Notes: generated by a model not told the origin, from the letters alone. A DNA stretch of 64,000 nucleotides from Acholoe squamosa (GCA_949317995.1 OX439050.1:49539777-49603776); one strand, 5' to 3'; positions 45,798 through 57,713 are shown, numbered from the stretch's first letter. Numbers and translations: made by a program.

Positions 45798-46920
45798 CAA
45801 ACAAACCTGTGCACTATACGTTGACCTCTGGTACCTGGGGGGAGAGTCTCGCTCACTGATAATCATTTCCCTATGCCCCATTCTGTAAGCCAGAACTCAG
45901 GTGGGATTGACAAGGGACATAGATATGTATTTAAACCTATTTTATTACACAGTGGACAGGACCAGAGCTTCATACTCATGGAAAAATAATTACCCCGCCC
46001 CTCAAGGGGTCGACCCCCACCCCTGTCGTTAGAAAATTATCACTCCCTAAAAAGCAACAAATCGCCCTTTGGTCAGTAGTTTGTAGTTGTCTTCTAAACG
46101 TTATTCGTGCATGTAGTGTTGAAGGTAAAGGCTGATGTGCGAAGGGATGGCGTGCATGACGCCCACTTTGTTGTACTTGTAGATACTGGTTATATCTATT
46201 TGACAGACGCGATGCACATGTGGGGTATACCTTCTCCCCTTAACACACACGACACTTTTCATAATTATCTACAAATGTGGCTGGGATGTGACGCACGTTG
46301 TTGGTGGTGGCGGGTGTCTGTGTGTAAGCAATGACTGCATGTGTATACAGATTAAGGAGTGGTCATTGTTTATCAACAGCGGGGGGGGGGGAGGTGAGAG
46401 AAAATTTTCGAAGGGGAGGGGCACAAATCACAACCACCCTTGTTGATAAATAATGACCATTCCCTTGATATGGTAGGCAGAGGAGGGATCTGGGTCCCCG
46501 GGACCTGCGATGAAGAAAAGGAAGGAGGGTGGGGGAGTAGGTCGGTTAGAGGTGAAATTAAGGTGAAACTAGTTAGATTTGTAATCACTCAGGCAATCAT
46601 CCCAGGCCTCTTATTGCAAACAGTTTACCAAAACAAGGAGAAAGTGGGAAGGTGGAACATTTGCGATTATGGCGACGCCGACAGAGGCGGAGGTGCGGGG
46701 AGGGGGGAAGGGAAGAGAGAGCACATGTACGTCTAAGTAGTATATAGAAAAGGGGCAGCGCCAACATGGAAGAATATTAAGTTATTGGTCACAGAGAAAT
46801 GGAATTCTAGACTTCAATATTCGCTGTTCTGGCTCTGCTGGACAACTAGCCACAGTCAGCCGGTCCCACATGGGGTAGTTGCCTTGGGCATCTCCTCCAC
46901 CCTCTCCCCATCTCCTGCCT
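45797..46920. other. No gene seen; short inverted repeat
   Basis: Arms gtggtcattgtttatcaac (46361-46379) and gttgataaataatgacca (46442-46459) form an imperfect hairpin around a G-run. Nothing else is recognised. Confidence 0.5.

Positions 46921-46981
<61 letters not shown>
46921..46981. repeat. (CT)n microsatellite
   Basis: About 30 CT dinucleotides. The frames crossing it show a Leu-Ser run only. Confidence 0.98.
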
Positions 46982-46983
<2 letters not shown>

Positions 46984-47104
46984 GCTTCTCTCCCTTCTCA
47001 TCATCATCACACTTCAAAGAGCTCACAGTGCCGCCGCACGCGCACCGTCACGGTCTGGTGCACAACCAAAGTGGTCTTTAAAACCTACAATTACAGCATC
47101 GTGC

Positions 47105-47312
47105 TTAAGTACGCTATGGCCATCATGATGCATGGGTGCGTCTTTGGTGAATCCATGCATCACACCAATACTGTCGAGTTGATACATTTCTGAAAGGGTC
47201 GGTATGATGAACGGATGCAGTGCTGGCGATTGGTTTTGCCATCAGTGCATCGGTGCACCGTGATGACAATGACACATAAGCCTTGAGGCACCATGCGGCC
47301 CTTCAAGGTTTA
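47105..47312. mobile_element. Degenerate TTAA-type MITE copy
   Basis: Words gccatcatgatgcatgg, catcggtgcaccgtgatga and catgcggcccttcaagg match the intact copies at 42367 and 51493-51962. The ends are diverged. Confidence 0.5.
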
Positions 47313-47432
47313 ATCCCCATCCAAACACAGCCTACTCACACACCTGTACAAGAGAAAACAAAGAATATCCTGCGATGATAATACAAGTAAATATGTGTTA
47401 TACAAATAACAATACCCTTTTCTTTTTTTCAG

Positions 47433-48325
47433 GATGGCTGACGAGAAAAGGATTATTATTGGAGTGCTCGTGAACACAATGCTCGATTTAGTAGATCAGG
47501 GTAAGTAGGGTCTGCGTAAAGAAAAAACTCAAAAAACAATGAATAAAAATGGAGTCTTGATAGATTTTGAATTTCCTCGGCCCTACATATAGGGTTTTGC
47601 AGAAAATAAGAGTTTACTCTATTGTTGCTTTGTGCCATTGATTCACTTATTTGAATTGTGTATATTGAATTCCTTCTTTTAAAATTAAATTGCAGAACGT
47701 GAGAAGCGGCAAGCGGCGGAAATCAAAGCAGAATTGGCTGAAAGGGAACTGAGGAGCGCTATGGCGACGGTGGCCGCTCTGGACAACACCTCCTGGCCAC
47801 CCCAGTGCCCATCGTGTGGGTCATTTGCTCTGTTTCCAGGTAGGTACATAATTACTCACAGGTGACACCTTGCGAATTTTCTTAGAATTCCAAATTTTTT
47901 ACTTTCATTCCTAAATGTGTGAATTTCCTATTTGAAAAGATGTGCTTGCTTACATGTGAAATGACAAATTTTGAAGCTAATCTTTGCAAAATTGGAGTAA
48001 ATGTCAACATATCGTTAAAAATTCTGCTGAAATATGGAGTAGGCCCTCTTAAGATGAGGTCTGTAGAGTTAAAGGAAAGAAATTTGGCCGAACTTTCAAC
48101 TTTTAAGGACTTAATTTTCCACATTTGGTTTCAGCAGGTCAATCCGAGACGGAATGGGAGACAGCATCCCAAATGTCGGGATCTGACACGGTATCTGACA
48201 TGACGGCATCTGACACGGCGGCATCTGACATGGCGGCATCTGACACGGCATCCCAACCCGAGATAGACTATGGGGAACCGCTAGCGAGCCTCCCTGGTCA
48301 TGTAGGAGCCTCCAAGGCCGTGTAG
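47433..48325 (+). CDS. Small three-exon gene, function unknown (133 aa)
   Basis: Exons 47433-47500, 47696-47839 and 48135 (or 48138)-48325 have good GT/AG sites and keep frame across both introns. The ATG at 47434 is just downstream of a tttttttcag-like site. The protein begins MADEKRIIIGVLVNTMLDLV, continues as a charged helix (EREKRQAAEIKAELAERELR) and then a CPSC pair (WPPQCPSCGSFALFPG). It ends with Ser-Asp-Thr-rich repeats (SDTAASDMAASDTA). I recognise no family. The last codons lie in the first unit of the 20-bp minisatellite that follows, and the stop TAG comes from its repeat unit. No promoter or polyadenylation signal was identified. It could be a lineage-specific gene or a transposon-derived ORF. 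Confidence 0.5.
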
Positions 48326-48650
48326 GAGCCCCCAAGGTCGTGTAGGAGCCTCCAAGGCCGTGTAGGATCCTCCAAGGCCATGAAGGGGCCTCCAAGGCCG
48401 TGTAGGAGCCTCCAAGGCCATGAAGGAGCCTCCAAGGCCATGTAGGAGCCTCCAAGGCCGTGTAGGAGCCTCCAAGGTCGTGTAGGAGCCTCCAAGGCCA
48501 TGAAGGGGCCTCCAAGGCCATGTAGGAGCCTCCAAGGCCGTGTAGGAGCCTCCAAGGTCGTGTAGGAGCCTCCAAGGCATGTAGGAGCCTCCAAGGCCGT
48601 GTAGGAGCCTCCAAGGTCGTGTAGGAGCCTCCCTGGTTGTGTTGGAGCCT
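48288..48650. repeat. 20-bp minisatellite, about 18 copies
   Basis: Unit gtaggagcctccaaggccgt, with ccgt/cgtg/catg variants. On the minus strand the array is open in all three frames, because a 20-bp unit returns to phase every 60 bases. The resulting Trp-Arg-Leu-Leu-His-Gly repeats are therefore not evidence of a protein. Confidence 0.97.
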
Positions 48651-49157
48651 CCCTTTTTGTGTGATTTTCTATCAATGAAAACTCTGCCATATATGTGAAC
48701 CTCAAGGCTTTTGAGTGCAGCAGAATGTGTGAACAAGCCTCTCTTGTGTGATGTAGCGTTTAATCAATGTTATGAGACAGCACTCGTGGATTTATGGTTC
48801 AATATTCCATGACCGCGCATGTAGCGATCCGATGCACACGGCCATTTCGTCTTGTTTACGAAGCAGGAGGTGCCTGGATGTACCTGACCTACTTCCGGCT
48901 GAAGAACTGGGTCAGCAAGTTGCTGAACAAGACGGAATGGCCGTGTGCCTTAGATCGCTATGTAAAATCATTGTATTCTTATTTATTTCAAAGAAAATGG
49001 AGAAATTAGGCATGGCATGTTCATCTAGGATATCTAAGGATGTTTCTCTGTTAATAACTCCACCAGGCTCCATTGGATTCTATACTAACGAGGTGTGTAA
49101 ACTTCAGGTATGTCGGAAAACTTTTTCAAATCCTCCATGTGCAGTGGTTTCTACCAC
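48651..49157. other. No gene recognised
   Basis: A plus-strand frame (48772-49227) runs through here into the SINE. It has no recognised motif. Confidence 0.4.
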
Positions 49158-49420
49158 CGGTCGGCTTGGTATAGTGGACAGCGAGCTCGTCTCCTGCCAC
49201 AGCGGCCGGGGATTGATTCCCCTTTGAACCCTAAACGGTTTTAACTGGAAAACTATGGCGTAGTTGACTTTGTATGCTTCGCCAATTTATTAACATGTCC
49301 AGATTGAAACCAGCACCTTCTTGAACACGAACAAAAGGTCTCAGAGTGCATTTTGGCTGGATAATGAACCGTGAGTTATAAGAAAAAAGCACTGTCCAGG
49401 CCCAAATAGTTAGATAATTT
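49158..49420 (+). mobile_element. tRNA-derived SINE
   Basis: Head cggcttggtatagtggacag (A box) and ccggggattgattcccctt (B box), then the same body as the copy at 18455 (ggttttaactggaaaac, ccaatttattaacatgtcca, aaaggtctcagagtgca, aaaaaagcactgt). Confidence 0.8.
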
Positions 49421-50430
49421 CTATTAATGAAAACTCTGCCACATGTGAACCTCACGAGTGAAAGTAACACGCCTCTACTCACCTGTGATATCCACTTATA
49501 GGTGTGGTCATTGGACCGTAGAGGCAGAGTGAGGTGGGGGGGGGGGGTAGTGAGTAGAGGAATGATTGTTCAGGTATGGAAAGATGTGTGGAGAGGGAAG
49601 TGGGTCCTTGAATGTGTATGGGCATGCATGGATTATAATGCTAATATTAAATGTGTCCAAACTTTCACTTACAAAGTCACGGAGGGAGAGAGACAGAGAC
49701 AGACAGAGACAGACAGAGAATTGCACAAAAATCATATATTAAAAGTACTTAATCATTCTTTCATGTCTTTCACTGTACGCTTTCATCGTGATGTGGTATG
49801 AAATTATAGTTTAGCATTTCAATGAGTCTCCAGGCTAGACCAGGAATGATTTTAAGGAAAATGGTGCCCGTTGGGGCTATAGTTGATAACAGAGAAACAA
49901 AGTACAGGCTGACCATCTGCCGTATGTGCCCTGGGTCATAGCCTTTCTAACCCCAAGGCGACCAAGCACATCGGTCAGAATTCATCATTTTCTTTGAACT
50001 TAAATTACTACCTTTTGACATAGCACGGAAAAGGGCATATTCACACCCATTTGGAATAAGCCAAATATATACGAACCCATGAAAAGACTATGAAGAACAC
50101 TAAAGAGTGATTTAAACATTGTGTCTGAAGTTGTTGTTTTGTTGTTGTTTTTCTTCTTTTTTTTTCTTCCTTCATCTCCCCCTCCCTTTTCCTAACAGGG
50201 CAATTGTCTAGACCAGTGTCAAGCCATAGTCAGACGCTTTTATATAGTTGCAAGATCCTGTTTTTCGTTTCCTGATTGCAATGCATAATAGTAACTTGAT
50301 TCCTTTTTAGGAACATACTCTCCCTCTCGTCCTTCTCTCGCTACAATTCCTCTGCCCCCTCCCCTGCCCCCAACCACCCTATTGTTACAATGCCCCCACA
50401 ACACACAACAACAACCACCTGACACTGCTG
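49421..50430. other. No gene seen
   Basis: A G-run (49538-49547) and a (gagacagaca)n tract at 49683-49720. Otherwise unremarkable. Confidence 0.5.
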
Positions 50431-50439
50431 GGTTCCGGC

Positions 50440-50700
50440 TTGTGGAGCGTCCGTCGCTGGGGCCGGCGTGTTCTATGCCTGCGTCCTCACGCCCTGCGGC
50501 GACCAGCGGCTCCCTCCCCCAGGGCGGCCGCCATCTTTGGCGCCATTTTGGTTTTGCGGTTTCCCTTTGAAGTGCGGCACCTGTCACTTAGCCCGCCTCT
50601 CCCGCCACGCCCGGTCGGCGTTGGAGCCACCACTCGGCCGTGACGGGAACTATAGGTCACGTGACCGAAGTGTGCAGCGTCTGAGACGGCAGGGCTTTGA
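50440..50700. promoter_or_regulatory. CpG-rich island-like segment about 1.8 kb upstream of HES
   Basis: Many CpGs in an otherwise AT-rich window. Contains cggccgccatctttggcgcc followed by attttgg, which has YY1-like (GCCGCCATCTT) and E2F-like (TTTGGCGCC) sequences, and a perfect 12-bp palindrome GGTCACGTGACC at 50655-50666 (E-box CACGTG). It could be a promoter or enhancer, either of HES or of an unseen divergent transcript. Confidence 0.4.
50655..50666. promoter_or_regulatory. Palindromic E-box GGTCACGTGACC
   Basis: Exact 12-bp palindrome with a CACGTG core, a class of site bound by bHLH factors, including HES/HEY-type repressors in some contexts. Sited in the CpG-rich segment upstream of the HES gene. 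Confidence 0.4.
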
Positions 50701-51233
50701 AGGAAACCGATAGCAAAGGGTGTGTGTGTGAGGGGGGCGGGGGACTTCATGCAGGTTGGATGGGGGGGGGGGGAGGGGTCAAGTAGTTTCAACGATGATT
50801 CTCAATCAAATCTTCCTAGAATTTTGAAAGTTTGTTTTTTTTATCACTCTCTTGCTCTCCACATTGCAAGCTGAAAATTCATCGGACTCAAAATTCTGAT
50901 AATTGTATCCACTCTTAAAGTCCAATTTAACCCATCGAATAATCATTTACAGAGAATGGAGAAATCAAATTAACTATAATCTGATAATGGATTTCAAAGT
51001 TCAAGGTGTGGAAAGCCCTAAGAATTTTATGTTTTTGAGTTATGAATGCAAACATCATTTCACATGATAATAGTTCTTCAGATAAGAAGGGGGGGGGGGA
51101 AATCAGCACATAAAATGTGCGTCCCTGATGTACAGCAACATGCTCGCTGCTAGCTACAATATAGACAGAATTACCCCAGTGTTTCCAACCAATAAAGCCT
51201 AAGACGAAAACATGCAAATTTTCTAAAAATCGA

Positions 51234-51243
51234 GGCACGCGAA
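51234..51243 (+). promoter_or_regulatory. Hairy class C-like site GGCACGCGAA
   Basis: Matches the Drosophila Hairy site core GGCACGCG(A/C)C at nine of ten positions. It lies 1.2 kb upstream of the HES start codon, with a second match at 51355-51364, which suggests negative autoregulation. Confidence 0.35.
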
Positions 51244-51354
51244 AAGAATATCTCATATCACGACCTCCCCTCAACCCCATACCCATACTGATAACAACGT
51301 GCACCCACCCGGGTGTGACGGGGGAACGTGCCTCGTCACAGCCGGACGACCCGC

Positions 51355-51364
51355 GGCACGCGCC
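51355..51364 (+). promoter_or_regulatory. Hairy class C-like site GGCACGCGCC
   Basis: Second GGCACGCG core, 121 bp from the first, in a CpG-rich stretch (51300-51390) upstream of HES. Confidence 0.35.
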
Positions 51365-51492
51365 TTTGAAGTGACGGCGGACCAGGTGAATACTCAGTGA
51401 ATAGCTGGGCCAGACGAGGGGCAGGTGGAGTGAAGAGGGCGCGGGAGAGGAAAGGGGGAAGTCGGCTGTGTGTTGGAGGGGAGAGGAGGAGG

Positions 51493-51962
51493 TTAACCCT
51501 TTTGAGGTTACATCATGCCTCTGGCTTATCATGATGCACTAATGCAGTGCTGGCGAGTCATTCACGAGCGCTGTGTGGAGCATCATGCTACTCTAGGCCC
51601 TGTGTGGATGCCATAATGCATCAATGCAGCCCTATTGGTTGGATCCGCCAGGGCTGCATTCATGCATCATGGCAACCAGTGGCCATGAGGCATGAATACC
51701 CTATGCGGCCCTTACGGGGTTAACCCTTTAAGGGCCGCTCATGCAGGAGTGTATCATGCCCATTTGTCGTCATGATGCACCAATGGGGATCCTTGGCCTT
51801 CCTTCATTTGAGCATCATGCCAACGGGGTTGAAACATAAAATCCCAGAGGGTCGGCATGATGCTCCAATGAAGTGATGGGCGAGCAGTCTCACCAGCATT
51901 TCATTGGTGCATCATGACGACCAATGATGCATGAATGCCCTATGCGGTCCTTAAGGGGTTAA
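51493..51962. mobile_element. Two TTAA-flanked MITEs sharing one TTAA
   Basis: Copy 1 spans 51493-51723 and copy 2 spans 51720-51962; the TTAA at 51720-51723 serves both. Each has inverted tips of the ccctttaagggccgc/gcggtccttaagggg type and internal palindromic gcatcatgcc words, like the copy at 42367-42625. Confidence 0.85.
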
Positions 51963-52473
51963 AGGGGCAGGTGACACACCTGGCCGCGTCCCTGCTCACA
52001 TCAAAGACAACTCAGCGCGTCGCCGCACACCATAAGTAGGACGCGAGGGACGCGCACACCGCCATTCCTGAAAGTACCAGCATCCAGCACACATCACATC
52101 CACATTCCCTTACTGTGCCAAAACACGGCCAGATTCCTGCACACAAGGATACTATTAGTACTGAAGGGACTTCTATACTGACTGGAGAAAGCTAAACACT
52201 GGAGGAAATACCTGCACTATATTGCACATTTAAACGTGAATTGTACATGTACCTCAGCGCTCGACGTTTAATGCAGCGTCTGTGGGAGGAACTGCATTCC
52301 TGTGCTCTAGACTAGTAGACAACAGTCAATTTTGTGACTATCACAAGACTATCTGAATAGGAGGAGTTACAAGAACTAAGACCTCATCGAGTGGGGCTAT
52401 ATCTTTCTACCTGAGCCTTTTAAAAGTTAAGGCTTGGATTGTCCAGGACATACATTGCAATACGTACCACAAG

Positions 52474-54270
52474 ATGGACTTGCTGTGCCCACCCCTCTCC
52501 CCACCACCGCCCCCTAGCAGTGCTGGGGACATGCGAACAGGCAGTGAGCGTGCGTTAAGGATGAGTCATAGGAAGGTGAGAAGCCTTATTTTGGTCGTAC
52601 TTTTTATTTACCTGTATTCACCATCATGTCCCCACCCCTGCATGTCTCCTCCCATTTACATACTGACCTTTTTTTAGCTGTGTAGAAGTGGGAAGTCAGT
52701 GGGGATGGGAGGGGGTTATATAAGTGTAAGCCAGTAAGGACAGGTGTAGGGGGTGTAGAAATGGGCGTAAACACACCTGTGCTTCTTCATACTCCCTTGA
52801 CAATGAAGTTTATATTCGAATTTGGAACGTTTTATTTTATATCAATATATATAATATCAATTTATAGAAAACCATCTATGGATGCACGTAGGCAAAATCT
52901 CCCATTAGATATGGTGCATATTTATATTATATTTACAATGAACCCAGGACATTGAGTTAAGTCACTGGAGAAGGACATTGTTATGAACCATATTTTTGGG
53001 ATTTCTATTTCTAAATGTAAATTTACTCTTTATATTTCCAGTTTAATAAACACATGGCGGAGAAACGGAGACGTGCACGTATCAACCAAGCCCTGGAGGA
53101 GATGAAGAACATGGTGTTGTCTGGCATGCAGAAAGAAGTAAGTAGTATCAATATTTGTGACTAGACATTGGCTTTTTCCCAAGTTTCAAATCATTATTTT
53201 CAACAAATATTTTTGAAATTTTATGCAATGCATTAGAGGAGGTAATGCTTTAGAAATGTTGTGTATCTTATCATAATCATAATCGTGGTCATTTCTGACT
53301 GCCCACGGATATTATAATATGATATTCCTGGGCAGTCAGAAATGATTTGATATATATTATGATATGATATTGTACATTAAGTCCATAATAACAAGAGGAT
53401 CACATGTATAAACTTTATGATCATGGTCTTACATATACAATAATGACTCTATCATATCCCATTTCATTCCTCTCCTTATCATAAATACCAAATTTCTAAC
53501 CTTAAATTTCTTTTTTTTTTCCTCTGCAGCCCGAACATTATGATAAGATGGAGAAAGCTGACATCTTGGATCTGACAGTGAAATACGTCACCACAGTGGT
53601 AACAGAGTCCCCCGACCTCTCCGCAGCTCTTAGTGGTAAGAGGCACAGAGCTGGGTATGAAGAATGCCTTAAGGAGGTCGACGCCTTCCTCAACACGGTA
53701 GCCATGGAAACATCAGCCAAAAGCCGCCTTGTCAACCATCTCTCCGACCAGGCGCAGTCAGCCTCCCATGTTCTAGCCCGGATGGAGGGAGAGCGGATGG
53801 CAGCGTATGAAGAGGCGCGACGACGCGACCTGGTGGGTTCATCATCGACGATGGGTTCCCGACAGGCCGCACCTACTGCTATTGTAGCGCCCGTCCATGT
53901 AGTGGCGCCACATTCGCACACTTCCGCTTCCGCCGCGGTAGCTGCGGCAGAGAGTTTCCGGGGGCAGTGTCTGGATCTGGATGCCCGCCTCAAGCAGCAG
54001 CATCAGCGCGACCAGGCCATTTCCGCTTCCGCCGCTGCCGCAGCCACCGGAAGTCACCAGCGCTTCGTCGCCGATGTTGGCTGCCTGCCGCTTCCGGCGC
54101 ACCTACCCCCACACCATCCTCTAATGGCGCCCACAGGAGGACACCCTGAGATGGTCCGCCCTATCCCCATCGACATGCGCCATAAGTACTTTCCGGTCGC
54201 CGACCGCTGTGTTCCGGTTCCGCTATATGACAGCATGTGGCGGCCATGGGACCGGCCAGTCTCAGTTTGA
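52474..54270 (+). CDS. hes: Hairy/Enhancer-of-split (HES) bHLH-Orange repressor
   Basis: Exons 52474-52575, 53042-53137 and 53530-54270 give a 312-residue protein. The basic region and helix 1 read HMAEKRRRARINQALEEMK, and helix 2 reads KMEKADILDLTVKYVT (bHLH about residues 35-90). An Orange domain follows (GYEECLKEVDAFLNTV, about 107-138). The Groucho-recruiting WRPW is at 303-306, with six residues after it. Both introns fall at the positions used in vertebrate Hes1. HES proteins are nuclear repressors, commonly Notch targets, that time neural and segmental differentiation. Two features are unusual: the family's Pro in the basic region (KPxxEKRRR) is His here, and the long C-terminal half is rich in Ala, Ser and His. 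Upstream Hairy-type sites suggest autoregulation. The orthology group (HES1/4-like or other) is not settled. Confidence 0.95.
53289..53345. repeat. Perfect 17-bp stem hairpin in HES intron 2
   Basis: Arms tcatttctgactgccca and tgggcagtcagaaatga, with a 23-base AT-rich loop that can pair further (ggatat/atattcc). The whole is 57 nt. It is either a small RNA hairpin or a foldback insertion. Confidence 0.8.
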
Positions 54271-55012
54271 CCTACAACCTATAATAAATTTGAGTGACCT
54301 ATGACCTAGTGACCTGTGGCCTAGCAGCTCTGATTTACCAGTTACAGAACTTTCCATAAGAAGTACAAGACGTCGGCACATTTCATCATGAACTATAACT
54401 TCAGTATCATTTATTTGATATCATTGCAAGTGATCTCATTGCATTCCATGATGAAACAATCATGTCGATTGACCTTTGTAAATATAACCGCCAAAAAAAT
54501 GTACACAAGTTGCAGTATGTATATTATTTCTACGTCATACCACATTTGTTGTGGTAAATGTTTAAAACGTATAAATAAGCTGATCCAGCCTCAATAATGT
54601 TAATACATCCATCTAGATGGTGCACAATGGCATGGTGTTAATATATTGAGCACAAAAAAAAATACTACATACGCATCGTAGTACTTAGAAGTGTATAATG
54701 TCATGTTGATCATAGTACCTTTATGGATTATATAGCGTTGATATTTTGAGTTTTTACTTCATAATAAAACTCCTTTGACCAAAGATGTACATAACTTATT
54801 TGCCCCACTCTTCTCTAATGTTGCATGGGTCCTTGGTATTCATTATTTAAACTTTCCATTCATTTATTTTGCCATCCCCTATTTAGCTCAGGCATTCTTC
54901 TAGTCAAATCTTTCCATTTATTTCCTCTGTGCAGATTGCATGTTGTTTTATTTTAGTGACTGTACATTTGTATAATATTTTTGTAATTCTGAATATAAGC
55001 AGGATGAATAAA
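54271..55012 (+). promoter_or_regulatory. HES 3' untranslated region with two polyadenylation signals
   Basis: AATAAA at 54763-54768 and again at 55007-55012. The DNA between is AT-rich with ATTTA-like words, as in unstable HES transcripts. The exact cleavage sites are not visible. Confidence 0.5.
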
Positions 55013-57600
55013 CAATCAAAAATAATGTTCTACTTCTGTTCATTTTTTGTTTCTTCGTGATAAACGTAATATAGGTTGCTTTCCTAGTTTGCAAGCCACT
55101 ACTAGGAACAATGGCAGAAAACAAACAATGGTATTAATGAGCAAATTTGTGTTTCAATTTTTTGCTATTACAAAAAGGAATATTTAAAACTAAAGTACAC
55201 TCATTCGGACTGACCAAGTCAGAATAGCTATACTTTCGGCTGGTATCTTTTCTAAAAAGCACATGGTAATACATATTAACCATGATGGAAATGTGGAAGA
55301 AAATAAATTGATCCCATAAAGTAATCAGTGCCTATAGACTGTAAGCGGGACTGGAGCTGGTTCTTGGCGACAGGCACTGATAAGAGCTGATAGGATGGAA
55401 CCAGCATGTCCCTGGAAGTGGGTGTTACCCAGGGACAAGGTACCCATCATGATAGGTCTTATCAGTTGGGTTTACCTCAACCAGCGAAATTCAAAATGGT
55501 GGACACACAGGACGTCCATACTAAGCCCTATATTACATGACAACTTATAGCGATAAAAATGTAGTATGGAATTACCCTGCCAAGCCTGTTGGTAGCAGCA
55601 AACAGCTTACTGCTGCCATCTGCAGCTATTGCTGAACACTAAATTTCAATACACATCTCTCAGCCCTGAATGTATATATGATCAACTCAGATACTAATTG
55701 CTTTTCTTGTGTACTGATGACTTATGGTGTATCAGAAGTTTCTCTATTTGAAATATGTGAATATTTGGTTCTATTTTCGTCCCTCTAACCTAGAAGACAT
55801 AGCATGTGGTGTACGATGGTGTAAGATAAATCTCTAATGGATAATAATGTGTAATCAGCAGTGTCAACAGTAAGAGATATGTAAAGTGATTTAATGGAGA
55901 TGCGAAGAAAAAGGCAGTGAGGCAAGACAGAGTAATGAATATTTATTGGCAAAGCGGTCCGAAATGAATAAATCGGTGGTGTGTTCCACGGGAATTAGGG
56001 TGTAAATTGTAATGTTCGAGTCCATAATAGGATTTGAGACAGAAGGCTTGATTGCTGCAGCTGAGAGATGAAGGAGATAAACAGGAGATTCCATCTGAAA
56101 ATGAAAGAGATAATTAGTTTAGGACCAGCAGAACCAGAGGGATTAATGATGAATAATGGGCAGGAGAATATTAGATTAAGAAATAACTACTTTACAAAGT
56201 TGAGCAATAAAGGGGAAATAAATATGAGCTAGTGACGTCATTAGACAACTACATGTCTCTGGGCAGGCGCATTGAGATAACAATGCTCCTCAAATAATAT
56301 ATTTGTGGAATTCTGAGTCGGGAATGGGGAGTCCATTCAGAGGGAGCATGGAGACAGCATTGAAAGTTAGGCACTCATATCTGACCTAACAGTTAACAGC
56401 CAGATACCATTAGATCACAGTAGGGAGCAGCCTATACATATTAGGGAACAAAGCATTATGTTAGGGGAGACTCGACATGCACATTCAGAGATAACACCCT
56501 CACCTTTCACCGCTGAGGAGATTTAGAAGTTTCTCAGACATAATCATTCAGGACTCAGAACAGTACTGCCGGGGAATGATTGGCTTTCAGCCTAGGAACT
56601 TCATACAAAATGGAGATAGGAATTAAGAGCAGTGATTAACATCAGCGAACTCCAGGCCTGCAGAAGGCCTCTCCCTCTTCATGCAGGGAACTTCCCTGTG
56701 TGGATTTAGGACCCACCTTAAAGTGGGCCTACTATAACAACTGGTCAGATTCTCCATGTGAGTACACTGCATTGCCTATTTGCTAGTTAAAGTCGGACGG
56801 AGCTTGCCTTCTGCCTTGCCTACTGTTTAACATCATGTGATTTTAGGAAGTGGGAGTTATCATTAGGAAACTTTAATGTGGAAGTGAAATAGAGATTATG
56901 ATAAGACCATATCATCCAGAAAATGTAATTGAGTGTTGACCATCTGAGAAGTGCCAGAACATTTGACGAACCTTTGTACTCTTAATATGCTTGACGTGTT
57001 AGTAGCCGAGGAGAGGAATCAATAAAAGTCTTCAGTCAGGAGGTATCTCTCACTGGTTTTATTTGAGTAGGACTGCTGCACAGCTTAATAGGTGTACTGG
57101 GCTGAGGTAGTGGCATACTCTACCCTTTACAGGAAGCTAGCTCAAACCCCAAAATATACTTTGTTACATCTATAGACAACGACCAGAAAATAAGGCTAAA
57201 ACAACCTCAAATAAATAGAGTAAACACACAGTACAGTACGAATAAGATGTACATTATATGCCGGGATCAATGGTGAGTTTTCACATGGACACAAGAAATT
57301 TCTTTACGCCGCCCACCCCCTTCAAGGGTTGCCAAAAATTTAAGGGGCGGAAACATTTTGCACCCCTCTTTTATCTATAGTAGCAAGCATTGTTTTTTTT
57401 TGCTTATATGAGGCCAATTTTTTTACGCCCGCTCCCCCTTTGTCTTCCGGAAACGGGGACAATATCTTTGATGCAATTTGATTTGCCGACTTCCCTAGCA
57501 GATGTTATTCTAAATTCTCTAAATTAGATTCCCATGAAATTGTCAGAAAACAATTCCCAGAAGTAGTGTTGGTTAATAACACATAAAAATTAATTAGAGG
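55013..57600. other. No gene recognised
   Basis: Purine-rich stretches at 55860-56170 and a segment near 57005-57170 with aataaaagtcttcag and a CT-rich follow-on that looks LTR-like. No second copy was found, so it is not called. The frame at 55891-56094 (minus) has no motif. Confidence 0.4.
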
Positions 57601-57605
57601 TTAAA

Positions 57606-57713
57606 TAAGGGTTATTGATCCACGAGTTGACTTTAGGCACAGATACAATGAACGAGGGCATTCTACTCGTTATGCCCTGGTTGACTTGTCAACTCGTGGA
57701 TCAATAACCCTTA
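57606..57713. repeat. Perfect 26-bp stem hairpin
   Basis: Arms at 57606-57631 and 57688-57713 are exact reverse complements (taagggttattgatccacga.. and its inverse). They contain CACGAGTTG, a word also seen in the other hairpins of the family. The MITE follows eleven bases later. Confidence 0.95.

Noticed and set aside
46785-47193. Frames with long Ser-Leu runs
   Set aside because: By-product of the (CT)n microsatellite at 46921-46981.
48111-48736. Three overlapping minus-strand frames of 135-167 codons rich in Trp, Leu and His
   Set aside because: They are translations of the 20-bp minisatellite, which is stop-free in every frame on that strand; no splice or family evidence.
53538-53993. 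151-codon minus-strand frame opposite HES exon 3
   Set aside because: Shadow of the GC-rich HES coding sequence; Arg/Ala-rich with no motif.
56459-57170. Possible solo LTR (TGTTAGGGG start, aataaa and CT-rich end)
   Set aside because: No matching second LTR, no target duplication and no primer-binding site could be shown.
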